In this document: piece by piece, positions 1-8,456 of the stretch
Layout of the letters: each line of letters begins with the position of its first letter
Numbering within the stretch: the first letter of the stretch is position 1
Assembly (NCBI GenBank): GCA_023431185.1
Contig: JAEYXS010000065.1
Span: 124,001-188,000, forward strand
Direction: 5' to 3'
DNA length: 64,000 bases
From: Verrucomicrobiota bacterium
GTDB lineage: Bacteria > Verrucomicrobiota > Verrucomicrobiia > Limisphaerales > JAEYXS01
Program-made: the position numbers and the translations under genes
The notes under the pieces: generated by a model
What the model was told of the DNA's origin: nothing
Database searches by the model: none
The model's input: only the letters and a program-made list of their open reading frames with translations

Positions 1-126
1 CGGGTGCGTCCACCGAGCTTCGTGAATTTGACGGTGCTGGAAGACATGTGTCTCGGTCATTCCGTGGCGGATGTGGTGATCATCTTGGGCAGTGTGGATA
101 TTGTGCTTGGCGAGGTGGATCGATAA
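1..126 (+). CDS. nuoD: NADH-quinone oxidoreductase subunit D, C-terminal end (partial)
   Basis: The reading frame is open from the first base of the window and stops at 124-126. The 41 visible residues start RVRPPSFVNL and end DIVLGEVDR, which is the characteristic C-terminus of the 49-kDa/NuoD subunit of complex I; the family usually ends in a GS(I/L)D.VLGEVDR-type sequence. NuoD lines the quinone-binding cavity in the peripheral arm. The rest of the gene lies upstream of the window. The next start codon follows the stop by only three bases, so this is the upstream member of the nuo operon. The identification is strong although only the tail is present. Confidence 0.9.
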   Translation, partial: RVRPPSFVNLTVLEDMCLGHSVADVVIILGSVDIVLGEVDR

Positions 127-129
127 GTT

Positions 130-654
130 ATGCACTGGAGACTGAAACAGACCAATTTGCTCGATGAACCAGCAGACGTCCTCGTCTGTTCGGCGAACGT
201 CAGTCTTAATCTGTCTGGCGGGGTAGGGGCGGAATTGCTGGGGCGTTATGGTGACCGGATGCAGAAAAGTTTGCATGCGATCTTGCACCAACGCAGCCCA
301 CGGGCGGCGAAGTGCGGTGAAGTGTTCGCTTATTCAGGTAAGGAGATGCCTTATAAAGCGGTGCTTCATGCCATGGCGATCGACGGCTGGTATCAGAGCA
401 GTCCGCAGATCATCACCGACATCACCCGCAAAGCGCTGAAGATGGCGGCGGAATTTGAGGCAAGGAAAGTGGCTTTCACGGTCTTGGCCACAGGTTTTGG
501 CAACCTTTCCCTGGCTGATTTTGCGCAAGGTGTGCGACCGATCTTGAATGATGAATTTCCTCCTGTTGAGGAAGTGATTTTTGGCTTGCTGCTGGATTTT
601 CAAGTGGCGGAACTGGCTAAACATTTTCCAGAATTAGAAACTTGTAGCGTTTAA
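130..654 (+). CDS. Macro-domain-like (ADP-ribose binding) protein embedded in nuo operon
   Basis: A 174-residue protein without signal peptide or membrane span. Residues 16-33 (ADVLVCSAN...LSGGVG) match the first macro-domain signature, in which an Asn and a Gly-rich loop contact the distal ribose. Residues 62-80 (CGEVFAYSG..MPYKAVLH) match the second strand region, and ATGFGN at 120-125 resembles the phosphate-loop region. Macro domains bind or hydrolyse ADP-ribose derivatives. The gene starts three bases after nuoD and ends seven bases before nuoI, so it is certainly co-transcribed with complex I, although a macro protein is not a standard complex I subunit. A role in NAD-derived metabolite clean-up is only inference. 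Fold assignment is good; the activity is unknown. Confidence 0.7.
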   Translation: MHWRLKQTNLLDEPADVLVCSANVSLNLSGGVGAELLGRYGDRMQKSLHAILHQRSPRAAKCGEVFAYSGKEMPYKAVLHAMAIDGWYQSSPQIITDITRKALKMAAEFEARKVAFTVLATGFGNLSLADFAQGVRPILNDEFPPVEEVIFGLLLDFQVAELAKHFPELETCSV

Positions 655-661
655 AGAACAA

Positions 662-1297
662 ATGCTCGGCGAAGGCATACTGAAAGGCATGGTGGAAACG
701 GCGAGAAATTTCGCCGGGAGCTACGTGTCCAAAGATCGCCTGACGACGGTCGAGTATCCCGAGCAACGCATCGCCCCGAAAGAGAATGCGCGGCAGTTCC
801 CGTTTCTGGTGTTCGACGGTAATGATCCACAAGCGGGCTTGCGTTGTGTGGCGTGCCAGATCTGCGAGAAGGAGTGCCCGCCCAAGTGCATCTACATCGA
901 GAAGAGCAAAGACAAGAAGCCGGACTTCGTGGGCAAGCCGCAGATTTATCCGGCTACGTTTGATATCGATATCTCCGTCTGCATGAGCTGCCAGATCTGC
1001 GTGGAGGTCTGTCCGTTTGATGCCATCAAGATGGACCAGGCGTATGAACTCTCGAATGATGACCGGTTCGGAGGGTTGCTCTTGCGCAAGATCGATTTGG
1101 CGAAACCAAACGACTATTTTCGCAAGCTGCATCCGAAGGATGCAGCCGAGATCGATGCAGCCAGGGTGACGGCCAAGGAACAGGCCGAAGCCAAGGCGAA
1201 GGCAGATGCGGAGGCGAAGGCCAAAGCAGCGGCGGAAGCAAAAGCGAAAGCGGCAGCACCACCAGTGCCACCAGCGGCTCCGCCCACGGGCGCATAA
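662..1297 (+). CDS. nuoI: NADH-quinone oxidoreductase subunit I (two 4Fe-4S clusters) with Ala/Lys-rich tail
   Basis: A 211-residue ferredoxin-type subunit of complex I that carries the N6a/N6b clusters and passes electrons to N2. Two CxxCxxCxxxCP motifs are visible, with cysteines at 62/65/68/72 and 107/110/113/117, as in all NuoI proteins. The conserved core ends near residue 160. It is followed by about 45 residues of repetitive Ala-Lys-Glu sequence (AEAKAKADAEAKAKAAAEAK) and a Pro/Ala-rich end, which is unusual for NuoI and predicted to form a charged helix. nuoI directly follows the macro gene; subunits E, F and G are not between D and I and must be encoded elsewhere or upstream. Confidence 0.95.
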   Translation: MLGEGILKGMVETARNFAGSYVSKDRLTTVEYPEQRIAPKENARQFPFLVFDGNDPQAGLRCVACQICEKECPPKCIYIEKSKDKKPDFVGKPQIYPATFDIDISVCMSCQICVEVCPFDAIKMDQAYELSNDDRFGGLLLRKIDLAKPNDYFRKLHPKDAAEIDAARVTAKEQAEAKAKADAEAKAKAAAEAKAKAAAPPVPPAAPPTGA

Positions 1298-1309
1298 GGG
1301 ATCACGGGC

Positions 1310-2515
1310 ATGGATATTGGCGAACTGATAAACCTCATCTTAAAAGACCCCGACCAGGTCTTCGTGCTGACGAAGGCCTTCGTCGTCGGCAAGTTCCCGG
1401 AAGGTGCGCAGCCCCTCGTCTCCATTTTGCTCTCCATCATGCCCATTCTCAGTGTGTTTCCGGGCTTGTTCGCGCTGACGACCATCTTGGAACGGAAAGG
1501 GCTCGGACGCATTCAGAACCGTCTCGGGCCAAACCGTGTCGGCCCGTTTGGCATCCTGCAACCCGTCGCGGATGGCATCAAGGCGCTCATCAAGGAGGAT
1601 GTGGTGCCGCGCGCGGCGGATAAGGTGGTGCATTTCTTGGCCCCAGTGGTGATCGTGATTCCAGTCATCCTTTCCTACGCGGTCTTGCCGGTAGGCCGAA
1701 ACATGGTGGCTATCGATCTGGATGCCGGGCTGCTCTTCTTCTTCGCCGTTGGTGCTTCAACGGAACTCGCGGTGTTCATGGCGGGATGGTCGAGCCGGAA
1801 CAAATACTCGCTGCTCGGGGCCATGCGTGCCATCGGGCAGATGATCAGCTATGAGATTCCGCTCATCCTTTCGGCCATCGTCGTGGTCATGGCTGTCGGA
1901 TCGCTTTCCACGACTTCCATCGTGGATGCGCAGGCGGGCTATTACGGATGGTTGCCGAATTGGTATGTGTTCACGCCTTGGGGTTTCGCCGGTTTTCTGC
2001 TCTTCGTGACGGCGGCGACGGCAGAATCAAATCGCTCGCCGTTTGATATCCCGGAAGGGGAATCGGAGATCATCGCGGGTTATTTCGTGGAGTATTCAGG
2101 TTTCAAGTTCGCGCTCTTTTTCCTGGGGGAATACCTCGGTCTGTTCGCCGTGAGCGGACTGGCCATCACGCTGTTCCTTGGCGGCTGGCATGCGCCGTTG
2201 CCGTTCTTGGAGTGGATACCCTCGTGGTGCTGGTTCTTTGCCAAGCTGATGTGCTTCATCGTGCTGTTCATCTGGGTACGCGGTACGTTGCCGCGCTTGC
2301 GGCAGGATCAACTCATGAACTTTGCTTGGAAATTCATGCTGCCGCTCACCCTTATCAATATCTTCGTGGCGGGTATCTGGCGCTTTTTGGAGCCGGGCAT
2401 GATGCGCTGGCTCGTTTGCGCAGGTATCTTGGCGGCGGCTTACTTGGTGTTGGGCCGGGGTTTGACGGCTGCCCGGAATGTGGCACCCCGGGAATATCGT
2501 TACGCGGAAAATTGA
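1310..2515 (+). CDS. nuoH: NADH-quinone oxidoreductase subunit H
   Basis: A 401-residue multi-span membrane protein. The family signature ERKGLGRIQNRLGPNRVGP is present near residues 61-79, followed by GILQPVADGIKALIKED, and the second signature RSPFDIPEGESE is present in the cytoplasmic loop around residues 240-255. NuoH forms the quinone tunnel and links the peripheral arm to the proton-pumping membrane arm. It starts 12 bases after nuoI and ends six bases before nuoJ. Length is at the upper end for the family, with a slightly longer N-terminus before the first signature. Confidence 0.97.
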   Translation: MDIGELINLILKDPDQVFVLTKAFVVGKFPEGAQPLVSILLSIMPILSVFPGLFALTTILERKGLGRIQNRLGPNRVGPFGILQPVADGIKALIKEDVVPRAADKVVHFLAPVVIVIPVILSYAVLPVGRNMVAIDLDAGLLFFFAVGASTELAVFMAGWSSRNKYSLLGAMRAIGQMISYEIPLILSAIVVVMAVGSLSTTSIVDAQAGYYGWLPNWYVFTPWGFAGFLLFVTAATAESNRSPFDIPEGESEIIAGYFVEYSGFKFALFFLGEYLGLFAVSGLAITLFLGGWHAPLPFLEWIPSWCWFFAKLMCFIVLFIWVRGTLPRLRQDQLMNFAWKFMLPLTLINIFVAGIWRFLEPGMMRWLVCAGILAAAYLVLGRGLTAARNVAPREYRYAEN

Positions 2516-2521
2516 ACTGAG

Positions 2522-3073
2522 ATGGAACTGGCCTTTGTAATCATAGCGACGATCACGCTCGGGGGAGCGGTGGCGGTGATGTCTTTGCGTCACTTGGTGC
2601 ATTGCGCGCTGGCGCTGGTGGTGACGTTCGCAGGTTTGGGGGCGATGTATCTGTTGCTCAGTGCGGAGTTCGTCGCCTTTGTGCAATTGCTCGTCTATGT
2701 GGGCGCAGTGGCGATCCTGATTGTGTTCGCCTTGTTACTGACGCGGAGTGCAGCAGTGGAGCCACATCAAAGTCTGTTGCAAAGCAAAGTGGCCGGTATC
2801 GGTGTGGCGCTGCTGGCATTCGGCACCATCGTGAGCGCACTGGTTTCCAGTGGCCGCTTTGACAAGACCCAGCTTGCGGCACCAGCGCTGACGGTGCGAC
2901 GCATCGGTGAAGAACTGATGACGCGTTACGTGCTGCCCTTGGAGGCCATCGGTCTGTTGCTCACGGCAGCAACGATAGGAGCGGTGGTGATCGCCATGGA
3001 AGAGCGCAAAAGAGCGGACCGGTCGAAGTCCGGAGAGGAGACGGCGCACAACCTGGAGGACAAGCACGGATGA
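2522..3073 (+). CDS. nuoJ: NADH-quinone oxidoreductase subunit J
   Basis: A 183-residue hydrophobic protein with about five membrane spans. The segment EFVAFVQLLVYVGAVAILIVF near residues 49-69 is the hallmark TM3 region of NuoJ, with the conserved Tyr-Val-Gly-Ala-Val that forms the pi-bulge region in known structures. NuoJ sits between NuoH and NuoK/N at the start of the membrane arm. Its stop overlaps the nuoK start by four bases (ATGA), indicating translational coupling. Confidence 0.95.
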   Translation: MELAFVIIATITLGGAVAVMSLRHLVHCALALVVTFAGLGAMYLLLSAEFVAFVQLLVYVGAVAILIVFALLLTRSAAVEPHQSLLQSKVAGIGVALLAFGTIVSALVSSGRFDKTQLAAPALTVRRIGEELMTRYVLPLEAIGLLLTAATIGAVVIAMEERKRADRSKSGEETAHNLEDKHG

Positions 3074-3375
3074 TCCCGCTGCATTACTACCTCATCGTGG
3101 CCGCGATGCTCTTTTGCATAGGGCTTGCAGGCGCGTTGATCCGACGCAATGCCATCATGGTGCTGGTGGGCATCGAGTTGATGTTGAACGCAGCGAATCT
3201 GAACTTCATCGCGTTCTGGCGTTACTCGCCGAATCCGGATGGTAATCAGGGTGTGATGTTCGCGATCTTCTCCATCGCCATCGCGGCAGCGGAGGCGGCG
3301 GTGGGGTTGGCACTGATCATCGCGCTTTATCGGCACTATCGCAGCACGGATGTGGCGAAGGAGGATAAGAAGTGA
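3070..3375 (+). CDS. nuoK: NADH-quinone oxidoreductase subunit K
   Basis: A 101-residue, three-span protein of standard family length. The motif RRNAIMVLVGIELMLNAANLN at residues 25-45 is the NuoK signature and contains the conserved glutamate of the E-channel; a second acidic residue lies in the AEAAVGLAL segment. NuoK forms part of the chain of charged residues that connects quinone chemistry with the antiporter-like subunits. It overlaps both neighbours by four bases. Confidence 0.96.
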   Translation: MIPLHYYLIVAAMLFCIGLAGALIRRNAIMVLVGIELMLNAANLNFIAFWRYSPNPDGNQGVMFAIFSIAIAAAEAAVGLALIIALYRHYRSTDVAKEDKK

Positions 3376-5411
3376 TGGATAATGCCGCCTCTATGCTTTG
3401 GTTAATCCCCACGCTGCCGCTGCTGGCAGCGGTGGTGACGACCTTTTTGGGCAAGGAGCAACGTAGCTTGGCATCGGGAGTAGCAATTGGCGGCATGGTG
3501 GGGGCTTTCTTGCTGTCCGTGAAAGCATTCATGGCGGTATTGGGGCAGCATGGTGTGCCAGTGGTGCATAATTTTCTCTGGCTGGAGTTCGGTGAAACGC
3601 AGATGCAGCTTGGCTGGGTATTAGACCCGTTGAGCGCGATGATGCTGGTGATGGTCACTTTCGTCGGCACGCTGATCTTCATCTTCAGCATCGGTTACAT
3701 GGCGCATGATGAGCGGTTCACGCGGTTCTTCTGTTTCCTTTCGTTGTTCGCGGCGGCGATGCTGGGCCTGGTCATCGCGAACAATCTGTTGCTGCTCTTC
3801 ATGTGCTGGGAGCTGGTGGGGCTCGCGTCTTATCTGCTCATCGGCTTTTGGTATCAGAAACCTTCGGCAGCGGCGGCGGCGAAGAAGGCGTTCATCACAA
3901 CGCGCATCGGTGATATCGGATTGTTCCTTGGCTTGCTCTGGCTGTATCGCGAAACGGGAACATTGCTCTGCTATGACAATGGTGCCGGGTGCCTGGAGCA
4001 ATCGGCACTGACGAAGTTGGTGGGGCAGATCGCTTTCGGCGGCATGGCGGTGAGCACGGCTATTTCACTGCTGCTCTTCTGCGGGGCAGTGGGCAAGAGC
4101 GGTCAGGTGCCGTTGCATGTGTGGTTGCCGGATGCGATGGAAGGCCCGACACCGGTGAGCGCGCTCATCCATGCTGCGACTATGGTGGCGGCGGGTGTGT
4201 TTTTGATGGCACGCGTGTATCCGCTGCTGGCGATGACACCGGATGGACCGGCGAATGATACTACGGCTTTGCAGGTGATTACTTGGGTGGGAGCGATCAC
4301 TGCCGTGTTCGCGGCGTTCATCGCCATGGCGCAGACGGACATCAAACGCATCCTGGCTTACTCTACCGTGTCCCAGCTTGGATTGATGTTTGTGGGCTTA
4401 GGTGTGGGCGGTGTGGCGGTGGGGATGTTTCATCTCATCACGCACGCATTCTTCAAGGCGCTGCTGTTCCTTGGTTCTGGCTCAGTGATCCATGGCTGCC
4501 ATGAGGAACAGGACATCCGCAAGATGGGCGGTTTGCGGAAATTCATGCCGGTGACGTTTTACGCTTATGGGGTTGGTATGATCTCGCTGGCGGGCGTGAT
4601 TCCGTTCGCTGGTTTCTGGAGCAAGGACGAGATCATGCACAAGGCGCATCAATGGCCTGCTTCGGAGATTCCGTATTACCTCGTTTTGGTAGGTGCGTTT
4701 CTCACGGCGTTCTACATGACGCGGCAGATGGCGTATGTATTCTTTGGGACGAACAGAGCGGCCTCGGATCATGGGCATCATGAACCGCATGAAAGCCCGG
4801 CGGTGATGACGGTGCCGCTTATTGTTTTGGCTGCGTGCGCGACCTTTATCGGGTTTCTCGGGACACCAGCGTGGCCTTGGTTCGAATCATTTGTGCATGG
4901 GCATGAAGCGAAGTTTGATTGGGATAAATTGATCCATGCTTTGCCGACGATGTTGACGTCTATCGTTATTGCTGGTGTGGGTATCGCCGCAGGATGGGGC
5001 TACTACGGACGGAAGGCAATCGATACGAGCAAAGCAGATCCATTGCAGGGCTTGTTGCCGAATGTGTATCCGGCGTTGGAGAAACGCTTGCTGGTGGATG
5101 AGCTTTATGAAGCGACGTTCATCGCGTGGCAGAAGGCTTGGGCCAATGGGTGTGATTGGTTGGAGAAACAAGTTTGGCAGGGTGTGATGTGGGTGGTGAG
5201 TATCGTATCGCAAGTCTTTGGCTGGGTGAATCGCATCATCGACGAGATCGTGATCAATGGCGGCTTCAATGCGAGCTGTGCCAAGCTGCAAGAATCGGGT
5301 GACAAAGTGGAACTGGCGCACCGGGGCGATATTCAACGGGCATTACGTGGGTTGGGCATCGCACTGACGATTCTGGTGCTCTTACTGTCATGGGGGTGCA
5401 GTAAATCATGA
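3372..5411 (+). CDS. nuoL: NADH-quinone oxidoreductase subunit L with extended lateral helix
   Basis: A 679-residue antiporter-like proton-pumping subunit, the distal subunit of the membrane arm. Visible landmarks are the TM5 glutamate in LLFMCWELVGLASYLLIGFW, the TM7 lysine in GAVGKSGQVPLHVWLPDAM, and the TM8 region GPTPVSALIHAATMVAAG. The protein is longer than the classical ~610-residue form. From DELY at residue 576 to the IIDE motif preceding the terminal part there are about 49 residues, where classical NuoL has roughly 28 by manual comparison. That suggests an insertion of about 20 residues in the amphipathic lateral helix. Such an extension accompanies a second NuoM in '2M' complex I. 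ATGA overlaps exist on both sides. Confidence 0.96.
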   Translation: MMDNAASMLWLIPTLPLLAAVVTTFLGKEQRSLASGVAIGGMVGAFLLSVKAFMAVLGQHGVPVVHNFLWLEFGETQMQLGWVLDPLSAMMLVMVTFVGTLIFIFSIGYMAHDERFTRFFCFLSLFAAAMLGLVIANNLLLLFMCWELVGLASYLLIGFWYQKPSAAAAAKKAFITTRIGDIGLFLGLLWLYRETGTLLCYDNGAGCLEQSALTKLVGQIAFGGMAVSTAISLLLFCGAVGKSGQVPLHVWLPDAMEGPTPVSALIHAATMVAAGVFLMARVYPLLAMTPDGPANDTTALQVITWVGAITAVFAAFIAMAQTDIKRILAYSTVSQLGLMFVGLGVGGVAVGMFHLITHAFFKALLFLGSGSVIHGCHEEQDIRKMGGLRKFMPVTFYAYGVGMISLAGVIPFAGFWSKDEIMHKAHQWPASEIPYYLVLVGAFLTAFYMTRQMAYVFFGTNRAASDHGHHEPHESPAVMTVPLIVLAACATFIGFLGTPAWPWFESFVHGHEAKFDWDKLIHALPTMLTSIVIAGVGIAAGWGYYGRKAIDTSKADPLQGLLPNVYPALEKRLLVDELYEATFIAWQKAWANGCDWLEKQVWQGVMWVVSIVSQVFGWVNRIIDEIVINGGFNASCAKLQESGDKVELAHRGDIQRALRGLGIALTILVLLLSWGCSKS

Positions 5412-6964
5412 ACGGCTTCTCTCCATTGACTTTGCTGATGTTGCTGCCGTTGCTCGGTGGGTGCGTGCTTTTGGGCCTGGAAAAGCAGCAGCGGGCATTC
5501 GCCCGGCATCTGGCGTTCGGGGTGAGCCTGCTCACGCTGGCGCTGACGTTATTCATCGGCAGCCAGTTTGATTCCACGAGCGGGGAGTTGCAGATGGTGG
5601 AGCGGCATGCCTGGATGCCGTCTCTAAACGTAGAGTACTTCGTAGGCGTGGATGGGTTGAGTTTGGTGCTGCTCCTGCTCACGGCGTTGCTGGTGCCGAT
5701 GAGCATGCTGGCGGCATGGAAGCAAGAGGAGCGGACATCGCTTTTCTTTGCCCTCATTCTATTCTTACAGGCGGGATTGTTCGGAACATTTACGGCGCTG
5801 AATTTTATCCATTGGTTTTTGTTCTGGGAGCTGAGTCTCGTGCCGGCGTTCTTCCTCGTGAAGCTCTGGGGTGGGCCGGAGCGGGGGAAAGCGGCGATCC
5901 AATTCTTCGTCTATACGATGGTCGGCAGTGTGGCACTGTTGCTGGCGTTTCTGGGAATGTATCTGGCGGTGGGGACGTTTGATTTTATCCGGCTGGCTGA
6001 GTTGGCAAAGAGCGGCGAATTGATGGCGCGGATGAGTTTGAATCTGGGCTGGTATGATCTGAGCAAGGAGCAACTGGCATTGGTCATCGCCTTCGGCGTG
6101 TTTCTCGGACTGGCGGTGAAGGTGCCGCTGATGCCCTTCCATGGCTGGTTGCCCAAGACCTATTCCACGGCGCCGGCCGCAGTGACGATGCTGCTCACCG
6201 GGGCGATGTCCAAGATGGGTGTGTATGGTTTTCTGCGTATTCTTTTGCCGATTTTCCCCGAGCAAATCCTCGCCGTGCAAAACTGGCTGCTTTGGCTGGC
6301 CATCGCGACGATCGTGATGTCCGCACTGGCGGCCTCAGCGCAGACAGATTTGAAGAAGCTGCTGGCGTATTCTTCCATCAATCACTTGGGCTATTGTCTG
6401 CTGGGTGTTTTTGCCACCGTGTCCAGTGGGACCGGCAACCAAGGATGGTCGGTGGAGGCATCGGCGGTGCTGGGTGGGACGGTTTTGCAGATGTTCAATC
6501 ACGGCATCACGGCGGCTTTGCTATTCTGCTTCGTGAGTTATCTGGAGGAGCGGGGAGCCGGGGAAACGAATCTGGCGCGGTTTGGCGGATTACGTGCGGC
6601 GATGCCGGTGTTCTGCGGTTTGATGGGTGTGGCTACGTTTGCTTCGCTAGGTTTGCCGGGCTTGAGCGGTTTCGTGGGCGAGTTCCTGATCTTCAAAGGT
6701 ACATTCGGACTGGTCGCGTGGGCGGCGGTACTAGCGACGCCTGGGTTGCTGATCACCGCCATCTTCCTGCTGCGCATGTATCAGCAGGTGTTTTATGGGC
6801 CGCTGCCAGCAACGCATGCAAAGTGGCAAGACCTCGATTTGCGTGAGCGGTTCACAGTATTGCCCGCATTGCTGCTGGTGCTGATCTTGGGTGTGTATCC
6901 ACAACTGTTGATGGGGCTGATCAATCCAACGGTGACACGTTTGGTAGAAGGGCTGGCGAGGTGA
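5408..6964 (+). CDS. nuoM: NADH-quinone oxidoreductase subunit M, first copy
   Basis: A 518-residue antiporter-like subunit. It keeps the residues expected for a working proton channel: Glu141 in FWELSLVP (TM5), Lys238 in VKVPLMPFHGWLP (TM7), Lys269 in MSKMGVYGFLR (TM8) and the acidic residue in SGFVGEFLIFKG (TM12). Its first codon overlaps the nuoL stop, and its stop is followed one base later by the start of a second, clearly paralogous nuoM. Which copy sits next to NuoL and which next to NuoN in the complex cannot be read from the sequence. Confidence 0.95.
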   Translation: MNGFSPLTLLMLLPLLGGCVLLGLEKQQRAFARHLAFGVSLLTLALTLFIGSQFDSTSGELQMVERHAWMPSLNVEYFVGVDGLSLVLLLLTALLVPMSMLAAWKQEERTSLFFALILFLQAGLFGTFTALNFIHWFLFWELSLVPAFFLVKLWGGPERGKAAIQFFVYTMVGSVALLLAFLGMYLAVGTFDFIRLAELAKSGELMARMSLNLGWYDLSKEQLALVIAFGVFLGLAVKVPLMPFHGWLPKTYSTAPAAVTMLLTGAMSKMGVYGFLRILLPIFPEQILAVQNWLLWLAIATIVMSALAASAQTDLKKLLAYSSINHLGYCLLGVFATVSSGTGNQGWSVEASAVLGGTVLQMFNHGITAALLFCFVSYLEERGAGETNLARFGGLRAAMPVFCGLMGVATFASLGLPGLSGFVGEFLIFKGTFGLVAWAAVLATPGLLITAIFLLRMYQQVFYGPLPATHAKWQDLDLRERFTVLPALLLVLILGVYPQLLMGLINPTVTRLVEGLAR

Positions 6965-6965
6965 T

Positions 6966-8456
6966 ATGAGCGCGCTGCCTTGGACCATCTACGCGACGTT
7001 TCTGGGAGCCTTGCTGGTGACTTTATTGCCAGCGGGTAATCTGCGGCACATCCGTTTTGCCGCATTAGGAACTGCGCTGGTGGGGTTGTTCATCGGATTG
7101 TATGCGGCGGCAAATTTCGATGCCGCTGAAGGCTTGGTGACACTGAGCAAGCATAAGTGGATTCCGGCCTTTGGTGCCGAATACCATCTGGCGGCGGATG
7201 GCATCAGTGTGGTGATGGTGCTGCTGACGGGCATCGCAGCGGTGACGGGTGTGCTGTTCTCCTGGAATGTGACACATCGGTTAAAGGAGTTTTTCGCGTT
7301 CTTTTTGCTGCTCATAGGAGCGGTTTATGGGGTGTTTCTGAGTTTCGACCTGTTCCTGTTTTTCGTGTTCTACGAACTGGCGATCGTGCCGAAGTATTTC
7401 CTCGTGGCGATCTGGGGCGGGCAGAATCGCGAGTATGCGGCGATGAAGCTGGTGCTGTATTCCTTTGTAGGCAGTGCGTTGGTGCTGGTGGGGATTGTGG
7501 CGACGCTGGTGGTATCTGGGGGGCAGACAGCGAGCTTGGAAGCATTGGGGCAGATTCAGTTTACGGCATCATTCCAGCACTGGGTATTTCCGCTGATGTT
7601 CGTGGGATTCGCCATTTTGGCGGGCTTATGGCCGTTTCACACTTGGGCCCCAACAGGCCACGTGGCGGCACCGACGGCGGCGTCCATGCTGCTGGCCGGT
7701 GTAATCATGAAGTTAGGCGCGTATGGGGCATTGCGCGCAGGAGTCTGCCTGTTCCCGGAGGGATTGCTTGCTTGGCAAAATGTGCTGGGGTGGCTGGCGG
7801 TGATCGGGATCGTTTATGGCGCTTCCGTGGCTTTGGTGCAGAAGGATTTTAAGTTTGTCATCGGCTACTCGAGCGTGAGTCACATGGGATTTGTGATCCT
7901 GGGACTGGTGAGCATGAACAGCATCGGACTTTCCGGCGCGATCTTGCAGATGTTCTCGCATGGTATCATCGCGGGGCTGCTGTTCGGTGTGGTCGGGCGC
8001 ATGGTATATGAGCGAGCGCATACGAGGGACTTGAATGCGCTGCAGGTGATGAACCTCAGCAAAGCATTGCCCTTCGCGGCCGTGACGTTTGTGCTGGCGA
8101 GCTTGGCCTCGATGGGCTTGCCGGGCTTTAGCGGGTTCGTGGCGGAATTCTCGGTCTTGATCGGGGCATGGGCTTTGGACCCGACGAAGGCAGTGGTTGC
8201 TGGTGTGGGAATTGTGATCGGTGTGGCGTTCACGCTACGTGCGTTGCAGACGGCGTTCTTCTCGGATGCAGGGCCGGCTGGTGACAAACCTCACGAGGAG
8301 ATGGAGCCGATCACCGTCCCGGAGCGGGCAGGGGCAGTCATCCTGCTGGCGACGACTTTGCTCGTGGGTTTGTATCCGAAAATACTCTTGGATCTCATCC
8401 AACCGGCTTTGGCTTCGCCGCTTTTTGAGGCGCTCCGGAAAGGAGGTCTGCAATGA
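6966..8456 (+). CDS. NADH-quinone oxidoreductase subunit M, second copy (TM7 lysine replaced)
   Basis: A 496-residue NuoM paralogue. It has the TM5 glutamate (Glu137 in FYELAIVP), the TM8 lysine (Lys249 in GVIMKLGAYG), the SVSHMGF histidine and the TM12 glutamate in SGFVAEFSVLIG. At the TM7 site, where the first copy has Lys238 in VKVPLMPFH, this protein reads AILAGLWPFH, which puts Leu218 at the position of the lysine. It is as conserved and as long as a full NuoM, so it is not a decaying duplicate. A second NuoM is the defining feature of '2M' complexes. It ends with a four-base overlap with nuoN. Confidence 0.93.
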   Translation: MSALPWTIYATFLGALLVTLLPAGNLRHIRFAALGTALVGLFIGLYAAANFDAAEGLVTLSKHKWIPAFGAEYHLAADGISVVMVLLTGIAAVTGVLFSWNVTHRLKEFFAFFLLLIGAVYGVFLSFDLFLFFVFYELAIVPKYFLVAIWGGQNREYAAMKLVLYSFVGSALVLVGIVATLVVSGGQTASLEALGQIQFTASFQHWVFPLMFVGFAILAGLWPFHTWAPTGHVAAPTAASMLLAGVIMKLGAYGALRAGVCLFPEGLLAWQNVLGWLAVIGIVYGASVALVQKDFKFVIGYSSVSHMGFVILGLVSMNSIGLSGAILQMFSHGIIAGLLFGVVGRMVYERAHTRDLNALQVMNLSKALPFAAVTFVLASLASMGLPGFSGFVAEFSVLIGAWALDPTKAVVAGVGIVIGVAFTLRALQTAFFSDAGPAGDKPHEEMEPITVPERAGAVILLATTLLVGLYPKILLDLIQPALASPLFEALRKGGLQ

